A DNA stretch of 59,679 nucleotides from contig JBJKOY010000377.1 of the NCBI GenBank assembly GCA_046706945.1, positions 1 to 59,679 on the forward strand. Direction: 5' to 3'. A model generated the notes under the pieces. It saw only the letters and a list, made by a program, of their open reading frames with translations, did no database searches and was not told where the DNA came from. The position numbers and the translations under genes were made by a program. Position 1 is the stretch's first letter; each line of letters begins with the position of its first letter. Shown one piece after another: positions 1 to 9,048 of this stretch. Origin of the DNA: FEN-1297 sp046706945 (GTDB lineage Bacteria > Bacteroidota > Ignavibacteria > Ignavibacteriales > Ignavibacteriaceae).

Positions 1-59
1 GCTTCGCTGGGCTTTACAATTACTCTGTCAGCCAAAGGCTTTAAATTTATATTTGCCAT
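1..59 (-). CDS. groES: Co-chaperonin GroES (10 kDa), N-terminal fragment
   Basis: The first 20 codons read on the minus strand give MANINLKPLADRVIVKPSEA, the classic opening of the 10-kDa co-chaperonin that caps GroEL during ATP-driven protein folding in the cytoplasm. The rest of the gene lies left of the window. The ATG (complement of 57-59) is preceded by a GGAGG ribosome binding site at about 66-70. A CIRCE operator and a sigma70-like promoter sit directly upstream, so this is very likely the first gene of a heat-inducible groES-groEL operon under HrcA. The call is firm despite the short length, because protein start, operator and promoter all agree. Confidence 0.93.
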   Translation of the reverse strand, partial: MANINLKPLADRVIVKPSE

Positions 60-95
60 CTCTTAACCTCCGATTTATTTTTTTATGGAATTTTG

Positions 96-122
96 TTAGC
101 ACTCCTTAAAGACGAGTGCTAA
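96..122 (-). promoter_or_regulatory. CIRCE operator (HrcA binding site)
   Basis: TTAGCACTC (96-104) and GAGTGCTAA (114-122) form a perfect 9-bp inverted repeat with a 9-nt spacer, the exact CIRCE consensus bound by the heat-shock repressor HrcA. It lies between the promoter -10 box and the groES ribosome binding site. hrcA itself is not in this window. Confidence 0.95.
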
Positions 123-149
123 TATAATATTCCTGATAAATTTAGTCAA
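121..149 (-). promoter_or_regulatory. sigma70-like promoter of groES
   Basis: On the minus strand TTGACT (complement of 144-149) is followed after 17 nt by TATATT (complement of 121-126). The -10 box overlaps the outer edge of the CIRCE repeat by two bases, so bound HrcA would block RNA polymerase directly. Assignment is by consensus match only. Confidence 0.7.
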
Positions 150-250
150 GATTTAGCCCTTGGCCTTTTGTCGATACATAGCTGAAAAATTTTTGACCGT
201 GTCCCGTATGTGATGCAATTCAAGTAAAAAGGATTTAAAGCCCCCTGAAT

Positions 251-276
251 AAAAAAACCCGCCGGCGGGATTTTTT
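251..276. terminator. Terminator-like symmetric hairpin between divergent genes
   Basis: An A-tract, the self-complementary GC block CCCGCCGGCGGG (258-269) and a T-tract make a symmetric intrinsic-terminator shape readable on both strands. It lies between groES (leftward) and the receiver gene (rightward), where no finished gene needs it. It may insulate the two, attenuate a long leader of the receiver gene, or be a leftover of a lost gene. Confidence 0.5.
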
Positions 277-426
277 GAAATTTCGGCACATATTCGAAAA
301 ATTTGAATAAAATTTCCGGAATTTGAATTTTCGAGCTTAACTTATTAAATAATTTTACGAAAATAAATCAGAAGATTTGCAGAGTTATGAGAAAATCATT
401 TTTACAGTTAAACCGGTAAATAAAAT

Positions 427-810
427 ATGTACAGCGCATTAATAATAGAGGATGATACGACAATCCGTGCAGTGCTCAAAAGGATTATGAGTAAAAAATT
501 CGGGTTTAATATTTATCAGGCCGAAAACGGCGCGGAAGGTTTGAAGGTTCTGCATGAAACAAATCCCGACATCGTATTATTGGATATTACAATGCCTCTA
601 ATGAACGGAATCGAGTTTTTGCAAAGAATCAGGCATGAAAACAAATATAAAGACACCCCGGTTTTTATCCTTTCGGCAATTAACGACAGGAAACTCATCC
701 AGCAGATGATCGAACTCGGCGTTAACGATTATATTCTCAAGCCTATGGATATTGAAGTAGTCTACGACCGGATCCAGAATTTTATTAATAGCAAAGTTAA
801 ACAGGAATAG
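427..810 (+). CDS. Single-domain response regulator (CheY-like receiver)
   Basis: A 127-aa stand-alone receiver domain. Acidic pocket E8-D9-D10, phosphoacceptor D53 in LLDITMP, switch serine S83 and conserved K105 in LKP are all visible, so phosphotransfer should work. There is no output domain. It should pass its signal by protein-protein contact or act as a phosphate sink or intermediate. The ATG at 427 starts the receiver fold directly. No partner kinase is adjacent; the nearest, the hybrid kinase at 2510-5644, is on the other strand. The specific pathway cannot be named from sequence. Confidence 0.9.
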   Translation: MYSALIIEDDTTIRAVLKRIMSKKFGFNIYQAENGAEGLKVLHETNPDIVLLDITMPLMNGIEFLQRIRHENKYKDTPVFILSAINDRKLIQQMIELGVNDYILKPMDIEVVYDRIQNFINSKVKQE

Positions 811-1115
811 GACATTTAATACTATAGTTTCATCCCGCAAGAAAAATTCTCTTTCATAAAACATCAAACTTTCCGCAAAAATCAATACTCCGTCCCTAAC
901 ATGCATGTCTCCTGTTGTGTTTTCCGGCATATAGAACTTTCCGGTATCTTGGAAATGTAATTTCCTATTTTTATTTTCACCTTGAAAAATTCGGAGAGCA
1001 GCGTTTATAGAATATTGTTAAAAGTTTTCTTCCGCGGATCCTGTATAATCGTGAAGAGATGCTTTTAACATTATTTTGAGCGCTGCTTTTTTATTTATAC
1101 TCAAAAGGAGAGGGA
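811..1115. other. Intergenic region, no gene recognised
   Basis: About 305 bp between the receiver gene and the b561-like gene. I see no convincing ORF, RNA or terminator. A good ribosome binding site, AAGGAG at 1105-1110, lies 5 nt before the ATG at 1116. A minus-strand reading frame overlapping 598-930 is a shadow of the receiver gene. Confidence 0.4.
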
Positions 1116-1946
1116 ATGGATACAATTGAAGATAGGGGAAATTCCATTAATACTTGCGATCGATTCGCAAAGAGCAAAAATGAAAAATCTAATTTCAAGT
1201 TCATGTTCAAGTTCATGTTCAAGTATAGGGTCAGCCGGCTGCGTTTTCCGGTTATATTTTTATTCTCGGCGCTTTTTATAAATCAAATGTACGCCGGCAG
1301 CGGTTCCGGCAATCTGTACTTGGGGCAAAAAATATCTGAAGCATATAAATCGATTAATGAATTATCTCCGCCTCCTTTCGAAGACTCTCTGAGTTCAAAC
1401 TTGCTGCTGCCTGCTCCCGAACCGAAACTGCTGCCCAAACGAATGAGCTTTATGGAAAAATTCCTGTGGGGCGAAAACGGCATGGTTAGAAAGACAGGTT
1501 TGCTGCCTGAATTAACGCCTGATGAAAGAATACACGAACTTCATATAAGAAGGACAATGCTTACTGCCCATCAGATAGGCGGATTTACTACCCTGGCATT
1601 GATGCTGTCCGCAGCTTATTTCGGACAAAGAGTAATTGACGGGAACAGGCGTATGGGAGATATACATCAAATTTTGGTTACCGCAACCATGATTTCATAC
1701 GGAGCCACGGGACTGCTTGCAATATTATCCCCGCCTCCTTTAATAAGGCGCAACGAAGGGGGAACCGTGGTAATTCACAAAACTTTAGCATGGATTCATT
1801 TTGCCGGTATGATAATTACCCCCATCCTCGGGTCGATGATAGGGGGCAGAAGGCATTTTAACATAAGCAAGGCGCATTTCCACCAAATAGCCGGTTACAT
1901 TACTACTGCTGTCTTTACGGCATCGGTGCTGGTCATAACATTTTAA
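1116..1946 (+). CDS. Cytochrome b561-like four-helix membrane protein
   Basis: A 276-aa protein with a hydrophobic leader at about residues 40-62 and four likely membrane helices in the C-terminal half (about 140-275). Histidines recur in or beside these helices (AHQIGG, HQILVTA, HKTLAWIHF, KAHFHQIAGY), as expected for bis-haem b561-type cytochromes that pass electrons across a membrane. Fifteen bp downstream lies a YceI-family gene, and b561 and YceI genes are often paired, which supports the call. The ATG at 1116 has a good Shine-Dalgarno, but the first ~28 residues are an odd hydrophilic extension, and residues 27-36 (FKFMFKFMFK) are the translation of a hexamer array. The ancestral start may be an internal Met nearer the leader. 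Haem binding is inferred. Confidence 0.6.
   Translation: MDTIEDRGNSINTCDRFAKSKNEKSNFKFMFKFMFKYRVSRLRFPVIFLFSALFINQMYAGSGSGNLYLGQKISEAYKSINELSPPPFEDSLSSNLLLPAPEPKLLPKRMSFMEKFLWGENGMVRKTGLLPELTPDERIHELHIRRTMLTAHQIGGFTTLALMLSAAYFGQRVIDGNRRMGDIHQILVTATMISYGATGLLAILSPPPLIRRNEGGTVVIHKTLAWIHFAGMIITPILGSMIGGRRHFNISKAHFHQIAGYITTAVFTASVLVITF
1194..1223 (+). repeat. TTCAAG/TTCATG hexamer array inside a coding N-terminus
   Basis: Five contiguous hexamers alternate TTCAAG and TTCATG. They lie in frame in the b561-like gene and encode alternating Phe-Lys and Phe-Met pairs. The same array recurs between genes at 26464-26505, and a looser version on the opposite strand at 45316-45339. Confidence 0.85.
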
Positions 1947-1960
1947 AGCGGAGGAAGACA

Positions 1961-2509
1961 ATGAAACGTAAAATATCATATATTTTTCTTTTGGTTTATT
2001 TACCGGGCGTCTTTTTGTTTTCGCAAACACAAAAAATGGAATCGGTAAAAGGAGAGTCGTATATAACTTATAAAATAACCCATCCGCTTCACGAAGTAAC
2101 CGCAAAGAGTACCGATGCTTACTGCGTAATACTTGCCGACGTACCTCAAAAAATAATCAAAGAGGTTGCCGTCCAGGTGGATGTAACTTCGTTCGACAGC
2201 GGAAATTCAAACCGGGATTCCCACGCTATGGAAACTGTTAACGCTATAACCTACCCGGCCGCGCGTTTTGTAAGCTCTTCAATAAATCCCAAAGGCGACA
2301 GCCTTGTTGTCAACGGGCAATTGACTTTTCACGGGGTTACAAAGGATATTTCGATTGAAGTGTATCCGGACTGGATGAAAAACAGTCTTGTAGTTACCGG
2401 AGAATTTAACATAAGCTTAACGGCTTTTAAAATTCAACGTCCTTCGCTGTTTTTAATCCCGATAAACGATAAATGCGAGTTCACCTTAAAACAAGTTTTT
2501 AATCTGTAA
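1961..2509 (+). CDS. YceI-family periplasmic lipid-binding protein
   Basis: A 182-aa secreted protein with a signal peptide (residues 1-21, cleavage near FLFSQ) and a YceI-like lipocalin-type barrel. The family pattern is seen in SNRDSHAMETVNAITYPAAR and GQLTFHGVTKDISI. YceI proteins bind isoprenoid or amphiphilic ligands in the periplasm, and some belong with cytochrome b561 genes, as here. A Shine-Dalgarno (GCGGAGGAAG) precedes the ATG. The stop codon abuts the stop of the convergent histidine kinase with no spacer. Ligand unknown. Confidence 0.85.
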   Translation: MKRKISYIFLLVYLPGVFLFSQTQKMESVKGESYITYKITHPLHEVTAKSTDAYCVILADVPQKIIKEVAVQVDVTSFDSGNSNRDSHAMETVNAITYPAARFVSSSINPKGDSLVVNGQLTFHGVTKDISIEVYPDWMKNSLVVTGEFNISLTAFKIQRPSLFLIPINDKCEFTLKQVFNL

Positions 2510-5500
2510 TTAACTATTTGCGGCCGGGCCGGGAAGATGTATTCTTATAATATCCAGCAGGTCCCTTGGCTGAAATGGTTTGGATAAATAATCCGTGAAT
2601 CCTTGTGATAAAAATAATTCCTTATCGCCTTTCATGGCATATGCGGTCATCGCGATAATCGGAACTTTATCAAAGCCGGGCAAGCCGCTTATTTTTTTAG
2701 AAGTTTCGATGCCGTCTATGCTTAAGCCCAATCCGATATCCATAAGGATTAACGAGTATGAATTCTTCGACGCTAATTCGATGGCTTTATCCCCGTTCGG
2801 CGAGGTGTCGAAATCATAATATTTCCCAAGAATTTGTTTTACGTATACAAGTGTAATTTTATCGTTATCTACGACCAGAATCCTTTCGGAAGATTTGGCC
2901 GCAGCCGGCGCAGGGCTTTCAGTTTCCGGTTCGCCGTCAGTATCGTCCGTACCGGATTCCGCAGTTTCGGCTGTAAATAAAAGGGTAAAGACGGATCCTT
3001 TGTCTACCTCGCTTTCCACGAATATTTTACCGCCTAATAATTCGACGGATTTCCTCGTAATCGTAAGTCCCAATCCGGAACCCTCGTAGCCCCTGTTAAT
3101 CCCTTCGCTTACCTGCCTGAATTCTTCAAAAATAATTTCATGATATTTTTCCGGGATCCCTATCCCCGTGTCGATAACTTTTATTTTAGCCCGGGGAATG
3201 TTCTCCGTCAATTCGATTTCCGATTCAACGGTAACGCCGCCCTCTTTCGTAAATTTCAGTGCATTGTTGATAAGGTTGTCCAGTATCTGTGTAAGTATTT
3301 TTTCGTCAAGCCTGCAGAAAATTTTTTTATTTTTAAACGTATAGTTCAAATAAAGATCCTTGTTCTTCGCGTATCCTTCGAAATTATTTACGACATTAAT
3401 TATAATTTTATTAATATCTATTATTCCCATCGATATCTCTTCCAGGTTTGACTCGATACGCGAAAGGTCAAGCAAGAAATTCAGCGTTTTCATCAATCTG
3501 TCGGCGCTGTATTTTATATTCATTACCATTTCCAGGTACTCCGGGTTCTCCAGTTCATCCCCCAGAATCTCAGAGTATCCCAGGATCCCTATCATTGGGG
3601 TTCTCAATTCGTGGCTCATATTGGCGAGAAAATTCGATTTTAACCTGTTCATTTCCTCGGCCTTCTCCTTTGCGGCCAGCAGTTCTTCCTCTCTATTTTT
3701 CAAAGCTTCCAGAGCTTCGGTTCTGTGTTTTTCGTTTTCCAAGTACTCAAGAGCAAATGAAATATCGGACGCCATTTCATCCAGTAATTTTATTTCTTCG
3801 AAATCAAAGAAGTTGATTTCATCGGAATAAAAGTTAATAACTCCTATCGTGTTATCGAAAACAACTATGGGAAAAGCGGCGGACGATCTGTAATTGTTTT
3901 TAATGGCATTTCCTCTCCAGGGGACCATACTGTTATCCGACAATATATCGTTGCATATCTGGTGAACACCGGTCTTTATGCATTTCCCGGTCGGCCCGGA
4001 ACCTCTTGCAGGATCGTCCAAGGAAATATTCAGTTTCTCAAGGTAATCGCCGAAGTATCCGCTTTGGGCGGCTACCGATACGGAATATGTTGCTTCATCA
4101 TAAATACCTACCCATACCATCCTGAATTTGCCGTCTTCCACCGCAATCGAACACATCTGGTCAAGGATCCGGTCTTTGTCGTGTACCCGGACAATTACCT
4201 GGTTGGTATTGCTTAAAACTGCGTAAATTCTGTTCAATTTTTCCAGTTTATTCTGATAACTTTTTCGTTCGGTAATATCCCGGCTGCTGCTTTGAAAGAA
4301 TTTTTTCCCCTCCATTTTCAGAACTCTTAAAGTTTCTTCAACCGGGAAAACTTTATTGTTTTTTCCCGTGTGAAAAGTTTCAAATATTACTTCGTCCGAT
4401 ATTTCGGCATCGTTAAGCCGTTTTTCCAAATCTCCCGATACCTCGGGCGGTCTTAATTTTTTAATTGACATTCCCCTCAATTCGTCTCTTCCGTAACCGT
4501 AAATTTTAACCGCGGCATCATTAGCTAATATTATTTTGCGATTTTCGTCGATCAGGAGGAATATGTCGCCGGAATATTTCATCAGGTAATCAAAATGCTT
4601 TATTAGGGCCTGCTTCTCGAGTCGCGATTCCAACTCCATTTTTTCCGATTTGGATTTGTGGAATTTCCAGATCAGGATGTTTGATATTACGGCGAGTATT
4701 AACAGGAATAAGATGACGGAATAAAAAAGTACGGCTTTCTGATATAGGGGATCATAAATCTCATCCCTATCAACCTGCGAAATAATAAACCAATTTGTGT
4801 TAGGGATCCTTCTTAAATCCGCCAGAACCGGCGATCCGTTGTAATCCGTACCTTCGAAAATGCCGTTTAAACCGGATGCCGCATGCGATATGATGCTCGA
4901 CCCGCTCCCATTTATCGGAACTCTTAGAGTCAACGGCTCAGCGGACCTGAATTTTAAACGGCTTAAATAAGCAGCGTAATTTCCGTTAAGGCGTATAATA
5001 TAAGTTTCCCCGGTTTTACTGTTGGTAGGCCAGCGGCCGATTAAAGAAAAGAAATTTTCATTAGGATTTATTTTTAAGATTAATATAACCGGACCCGTTG
5101 CGTATCCGTTGTTCTTAAAGGTTACGGGTATATAATAATTTAACGATATTTCATTTGTTAGGGTATCTCTTCTTAACCGGGAAAATAAGATTTTGTTTTC
5201 ATTCAGGGAAGATAAAGCTTCACTAACAACAGATTTATTTATTTTTATTAATTTGCCGGAATAAGAAAATAACTGTCTGCCGCTTGTATCGATGCAGTAA
5301 ATATCGGCGTAATCGTGGATCTCTTTAACCGGTTTAAGATCGGATAGCAATTTCTCCGAATTTTTTTTATCAGCAGGGTATCTTAAATATTCTGCCAGGT
5401 CGGTTTCTAAATCCGGATTTTCGCGCAGTAATTCGGCGTCCCTATTTCTATCGTTTAACCAGGCCGTAATGGAATTTACTTTGAAACCGGATATCGCGGA

Positions 5501-5644
5501 CAGCTCGGCGTAAATTTCGTTTTTTATATTCTTCTTCTCTTCTTCGTAAAGAATAATTCCTATATAAATAGTAACGGATGAGAAAAGTAAAAAAAATACG
5601 GCGAGTTTAATAATTATATTATCGTTCCCTTTTAATGAATTCAT
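2510..5644 (-). CDS. Hybrid sensor histidine kinase (sensor-PAS-GAF-HisKA-HATPase-REC)
   Basis: A 1044-aa membrane sensor kinase. In order: TM1 (about 10-30), a periplasmic sensor region of roughly 270 residues, TM2 (about 303-325), PAS (about 345-470), GAF (about 480-640), HisKA with the phosphoacceptor near His678 in MSHELRTP, an HATPase domain with N box (NLINNALKFT) and G motifs (DTGIGIP, GSGLGLTI), and a C-terminal receiver with its aspartate near 968 (LILMDIGLG). It should autophosphorylate and pass phosphate to its own receiver. No HPt domain is visible, so an external HPt protein or kinase reversal is needed. Signal and target are unknown. Its stop is back-to-back with that of the YceI gene. 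Confidence 0.92.
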   Translation of the reverse strand: MNSLKGNDNIIIKLAVFFLLFSSVTIYIGIILYEEEKKNIKNEIYAELSAISGFKVNSITAWLNDRNRDAELLRENPDLETDLAEYLRYPADKKNSEKLLSDLKPVKEIHDYADIYCIDTSGRQLFSYSGKLIKINKSVVSEALSSLNENKILFSRLRRDTLTNEISLNYYIPVTFKNNGYATGPVILILKINPNENFFSLIGRWPTNSKTGETYIIRLNGNYAAYLSRLKFRSAEPLTLRVPINGSGSSIISHAASGLNGIFEGTDYNGSPVLADLRRIPNTNWFIISQVDRDEIYDPLYQKAVLFYSVILFLLILAVISNILIWKFHKSKSEKMELESRLEKQALIKHFDYLMKYSGDIFLLIDENRKIILANDAAVKIYGYGRDELRGMSIKKLRPPEVSGDLEKRLNDAEISDEVIFETFHTGKNNKVFPVEETLRVLKMEGKKFFQSSSRDITERKSYQNKLEKLNRIYAVLSNTNQVIVRVHDKDRILDQMCSIAVEDGKFRMVWVGIYDEATYSVSVAAQSGYFGDYLEKLNISLDDPARGSGPTGKCIKTGVHQICNDILSDNSMVPWRGNAIKNNYRSSAAFPIVVFDNTIGVINFYSDEINFFDFEEIKLLDEMASDISFALEYLENEKHRTEALEALKNREEELLAAKEKAEEMNRLKSNFLANMSHELRTPMIGILGYSEILGDELENPEYLEMVMNIKYSADRLMKTLNFLLDLSRIESNLEEISMGIIDINKIIINVVNNFEGYAKNKDLYLNYTFKNKKIFCRLDEKILTQILDNLINNALKFTKEGGVTVESEIELTENIPRAKIKVIDTGIGIPEKYHEIIFEEFRQVSEGINRGYEGSGLGLTITRKSVELLGGKIFVESEVDKGSVFTLLFTAETAESGTDDTDGEPETESPAPAAAKSSERILVVDNDKITLVYVKQILGKYYDFDTSPNGDKAIELASKNSYSLILMDIGLGLSIDGIETSKKISGLPGFDKVPIIAMTAYAMKGDKELFLSQGFTDYLSKPFQPRDLLDIIRIHLPGPAANS

Positions 5645-5784
5645 AAAGATTCATCTTTCAGGCTTTGAAGAAAATAAAGCAATTATTTGTAAAAGTAAAG
5701 CGGTAATTATAACGAAACATAAAGGAAATATTGAGGCTTATAAGCGGTGAATGAAAATAGTCTAATAAATATAAATTGACAATA

Positions 5785-5819
5785 AAAAAGCTGCTTAAAG
5801 TATTAAGCAGCTTTTTTTT
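5785..5819 (-). terminator. Intrinsic terminator (bidirectional shape)
   Basis: GCTGCTTAA (5790-5798), a 4-nt loop and TTAAGCAGC (5803-5811) form a perfect 9-bp stem flanked by an A-tract and a T-tract. It lies about 20 nt downstream of the stop of the leftward barrel gene at 5841-6401, which it most likely terminates. Confidence 0.85.
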
Positions 5820-5840
5820 AAGTTATTAGAGATTTTTTAA

Positions 5841-6401
5841 TCATTCCAAATTGAAAAGCAATCCGACTGTAAATACAACGAAATTGCTCTTCAAACCGTC
5901 GGTGCCGGGTAATTTTTTGAAATCATAGTTTAAAAAAACATACCTGACGTCGCCGGTGAGTACGGTGCTCGGATTATCTGTGTTCTGGCTCAAAGGTATC
6001 TGGACGCCGCCTCCGAAATGCCAGCCGAATTTTTGTTCCGTTGCACTGTACGAATCAAGGTCAAGCAGAGAATGGTTATACTTAATAGAAGTATTGTACC
6101 ATCCTGCACCTATTGCTCCGTATGCGATTTTGATCGGATAGATTAGTGCGGTAACCATAACCGGCCAGCTTGTTACGGTAATATTGCCGTGATCATAGTC
6201 TTCTTCTCTGTAATTAATCGAACCTTCCAATCCGAAAGAAGGCGATAACATGGTACGAAATGCCCCCCCGATCATTGCCTTTCCGTTATCCGCGTCTGTT
6301 GCCCTGTACCAGCCGACCTGGGGACCCAGATAGGACTGAGCATACGCAAGGCATGATAACCCGATGACGGCAACGACTATTAAGAGCGATTTCTTACACA
6401 T
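5841..6401 (-). CDS. Small outer-membrane beta-barrel protein
   Basis: A 186-aa protein with a clear signal peptide (residues 1-22, cleaved after LSCLAYA). The mature part is rich in alternating aromatic and small residues (GGAFRTM, EGSINY, WHFGGGVQIP) and ends in a membrane-anchoring strand, FTVGLLFNLE. This fits an 8-stranded OmpA/OmpX-like barrel in the outer membrane. AGGAG lies 8 nt before the ATG, and an intrinsic terminator follows, so it is probably transcribed alone. No specific function can be assigned. Confidence 0.75.
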   Translation of the reverse strand: MCKKSLLIVVAVIGLSCLAYAQSYLGPQVGWYRATDADNGKAMIGGAFRTMLSPSFGLEGSINYREEDYDHGNITVTSWPVMVTALIYPIKIAYGAIGAGWYNTSIKYNHSLLDLDSYSATEQKFGWHFGGGVQIPLSQNTDNPSTVLTGDVRYVFLNYDFKKLPGTDGLKSNFVVFTVGLLFNLE

Positions 6402-6694
6402 AGTATTTCTCCTTATTGTTCATAGCATTATTGCTATAAGAAGTAACAATTTTTATTGATAATTATAGGTGATAATTATAACAAGCAGGTATTTGGTGTG
6501 AAGACCTTCATTAAGGAATTTATCCTTTTTATTTCAAAATAAATTTTCCTAAATCGAAGAGGATTAACAAAAAGTCCATTTCCAATCTTAAAATGCCATT
6601 TTCTGTGAATTTAAAAGATATTTTAAATTTATAAAATATTACCAATCTTCATGACAATGCAAAAATAAATTAACTTGACGCTTCTTACATGAAT

Positions 6695-8953
6695 TTAATT
6701 TTTAATTTTTGCCTTTCTCAGAAGCAATGAATTCGATACAACGCTTACCGAACTGAAAGCCATAGCCGCCGCAGCATAAATCGGGTTCAAAAATCCGAGA
6801 GCAGCGACGGGGATGCCTATTACATTGTAAATAAACGCCCAGAATAAATTCTGCTTTATCGTTCTCAATGTTCTGCCGGAAAGTTTTATCGCCTGAACAA
6901 CTCCGAGAAGATCTCCTTTCATCAGCGTGATGTCCGATGATTCTATTGCGATATCGGTTCCCGTACCTATTGCAATGCCTATATCGGCCTGTGCGAGTGC
7001 CGGGGAGTCGTTTATTCCGTCACCCACCATTGCTACGAACTTCCCTTCGCTCTGTAATTTTTTGACATGTTCCGCTTTATCCTGCGGCATTACTCCCGCA
7101 ATAACCTTATCTATCCCGGCATGTCCTGCAACAGCCCGGGCGGTTTTTTCGTTATCGCCGGTTATCATGATGACCTCAATATTCTGCCTTTTCAACAATG
7201 AAACCGCACGGGGAGAATTTTCCTGGATCACATCGGCAACCGCAATTACCCCTGAAAGCTCGCCGTTAACCGAAATAAACAAAGGCGTCTTACCTTCCTC
7301 CGAGAGTTGTTCCGCAATTTTTTCTGCTTCAGCGGTTTTTACCGCATAATTTCCCATCATTTTTAGACTGCCGACGGCGACCGCATTTTTGTCTACAACT
7401 CCCGTTAAGCCCAACCCCGTAACAGAGTTGAATCCTTCAACATCGCCCGGCTCCAGTTTCTTTTCTTTGGCATAATCGATAATTGCCTGCCCAAGAGGAT
7501 GCTCGGATTTTTTTTCGATTGAGGCCGTTAACCTTACGAGATATTCTTCATTAATTCCGTTAATTGTTTTTATATCCGTTACTTTAGGTTTTCCGACGGT
7601 AACTGTGCCTGTTTTATCCAGAATTACAGTATCTATTTTATTTGCTCGTTCAAGACTTTCCGCATTTTTAATTAATATCCCGTTGTTTGCTCCCAATCCC
7701 GTTCCTACCATAATAGCCGTCGGGGTTGCTAATCCGAGAGCGCAGGGACACGCAATAACGAGGACCGCTATAAAATTAATCATCGAAAATATGAACGGGG
7801 CTCCCGCGGCGAAGTACCAAATTAAAAATGTTACCGAAGCTATTCCGATGACAACCGGAACGAAAACCGATGCTATCTTGTCGGCGAGGCTTTGAATGGG
7901 GGCTTTAGAGCCCTGGGCGTTTTCAACGAGTTTAACTATTTGAGCTATAACCGTATCTTTGCCCACCGCAGTGGCCTTGAAATCGATGCTTCCGTTCTTG
8001 TTAATCGTACCGCCTATAACTTTATCGCCGACATTCTTTTCGACGGGTAAGCTTTCACCCGTTACCATCGACTCGTCGATGCTCGTTATGCCCTTTATTA
8101 TCAGGCCGTCTACGGGAATCTTTTCTCCCGGCCTTACGATAACCACGTCGTCTTTTATTACTTCGCCTACCGGCAGATCTTTTTCGGAGCCGTTTCTGAT
8201 GACCCTGGCCATTTTAGGCTGCAGTCCGATGAGCTTTTTAATAGCATCCGAAGTCTTATCTTTTGCTTTTGCTTCAAGAACCCTGCCCATCAGAATTAAT
8301 GCTATGATCATCGCAGAGGTATCGAAATAAACATTTCCTGCGGAACCGGCAGACGAAAGAAGTCCGGGAAAGAGCACCGCAATCGTGCTGTATACATACG
8401 CGGTACCGGTGCCTACAGCAACAAGCGTGTTCATATCGGCAGAAAAATGTTTAAGTAATTTCCACGAAATAGTAAAAAATCTTTTACCTGAAATAAAAAC
8501 TACCAAGGTAGTCGCGAGGAATAAAATTCTATCTATGTACTCCGCAGATATCGGAATTAATCGGTGGAACCATACGGCGGAGTTCGCCATACTTAAAAAC
8601 ATTATAGGTACTGCCATAACCGCCGCAAAGATAAATTCCTTTTTAAGCCGCAAATATGATTCCTTGCCTGACAAATCATGCCCGGCTGCTTCAACAGTCC
8701 GTATCTCTTCCCGGCCTTCTTCTTCCTTCGGAGCAATTAATTTATAACCGGCGTCTTCTACAACTTCGCTCAGTTTTGTCAGATCGGCTTTCCCTTCGTC
8801 GAAAGTAAGAGTGACCGTCTCGGTAGCAAAGTTAACATTCACTCCGTCCACGCCTTCCACTTTCTTAATAGCCTTTTCAACCCTAGCAACACAACTGGCG
8901 CAAGTCATCCCTTCTACGGGCAGCGTTAATGTTTTTATTTTATCAGCATCCAT
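6695..8953 (-). CDS. copA: Copper-exporting P1B-type ATPase
   Basis: A 752-aa heavy-metal P-type ATPase. One N-terminal HMA domain carries MTCASC (Cys18, Cys21). The membrane metal site is CPC (about 401-403) in ACPCALGLATPT. The phosphorylation site is DKTGT (Asp about 446), the nucleotide-binding HP motif is SEHPLG, and the hinge is GDGINDSPALAQAD. CPC with an HMA domain indicates Cu(I) (or Ag(I)) export from cytoplasm to periplasm. It is the last gene of a leftward operon with the HMA-AraC regulator, an outer-membrane protein and a CopZ-like chaperone, which fixes the copper assignment. Confidence 0.93.
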   Translation of the reverse strand: MDADKIKTLTLPVEGMTCASCVARVEKAIKKVEGVDGVNVNFATETVTLTFDEGKADLTKLSEVVEDAGYKLIAPKEEEGREEIRTVEAAGHDLSGKESYLRLKKEFIFAAVMAVPIMFLSMANSAVWFHRLIPISAEYIDRILFLATTLVVFISGKRFFTISWKLLKHFSADMNTLVAVGTGTAYVYSTIAVLFPGLLSSAGSAGNVYFDTSAMIIALILMGRVLEAKAKDKTSDAIKKLIGLQPKMARVIRNGSEKDLPVGEVIKDDVVIVRPGEKIPVDGLIIKGITSIDESMVTGESLPVEKNVGDKVIGGTINKNGSIDFKATAVGKDTVIAQIVKLVENAQGSKAPIQSLADKIASVFVPVVIGIASVTFLIWYFAAGAPFIFSMINFIAVLVIACPCALGLATPTAIMVGTGLGANNGILIKNAESLERANKIDTVILDKTGTVTVGKPKVTDIKTINGINEEYLVRLTASIEKKSEHPLGQAIIDYAKEKKLEPGDVEGFNSVTGLGLTGVVDKNAVAVGSLKMMGNYAVKTAEAEKIAEQLSEEGKTPLFISVNGELSGVIAVADVIQENSPRAVSLLKRQNIEVIMITGDNEKTARAVAGHAGIDKVIAGVMPQDKAEHVKKLQSEGKFVAMVGDGINDSPALAQADIGIAIGTGTDIAIESSDITLMKGDLLGVVQAIKLSGRTLRTIKQNLFWAFIYNVIGIPVAALGFLNPIYAAAAMAFSSVSVVSNSLLLRKAKIKN

Positions 8954-9048
8954 GACAAATACCTTTTTTTTGATCCTTAATCAATAACAGCATACGGCGG
9001 GAAAGAATTTAAATTATCCTTTATCGCTTACGCTTATATCCTTCCGCC

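Noticed and set aside
598..930. Minus-strand protein of about 110 aa
   Set aside because: It lies mostly antisense to the receiver gene, has no family features and no ribosome binding site. Treated as a shadow frame.
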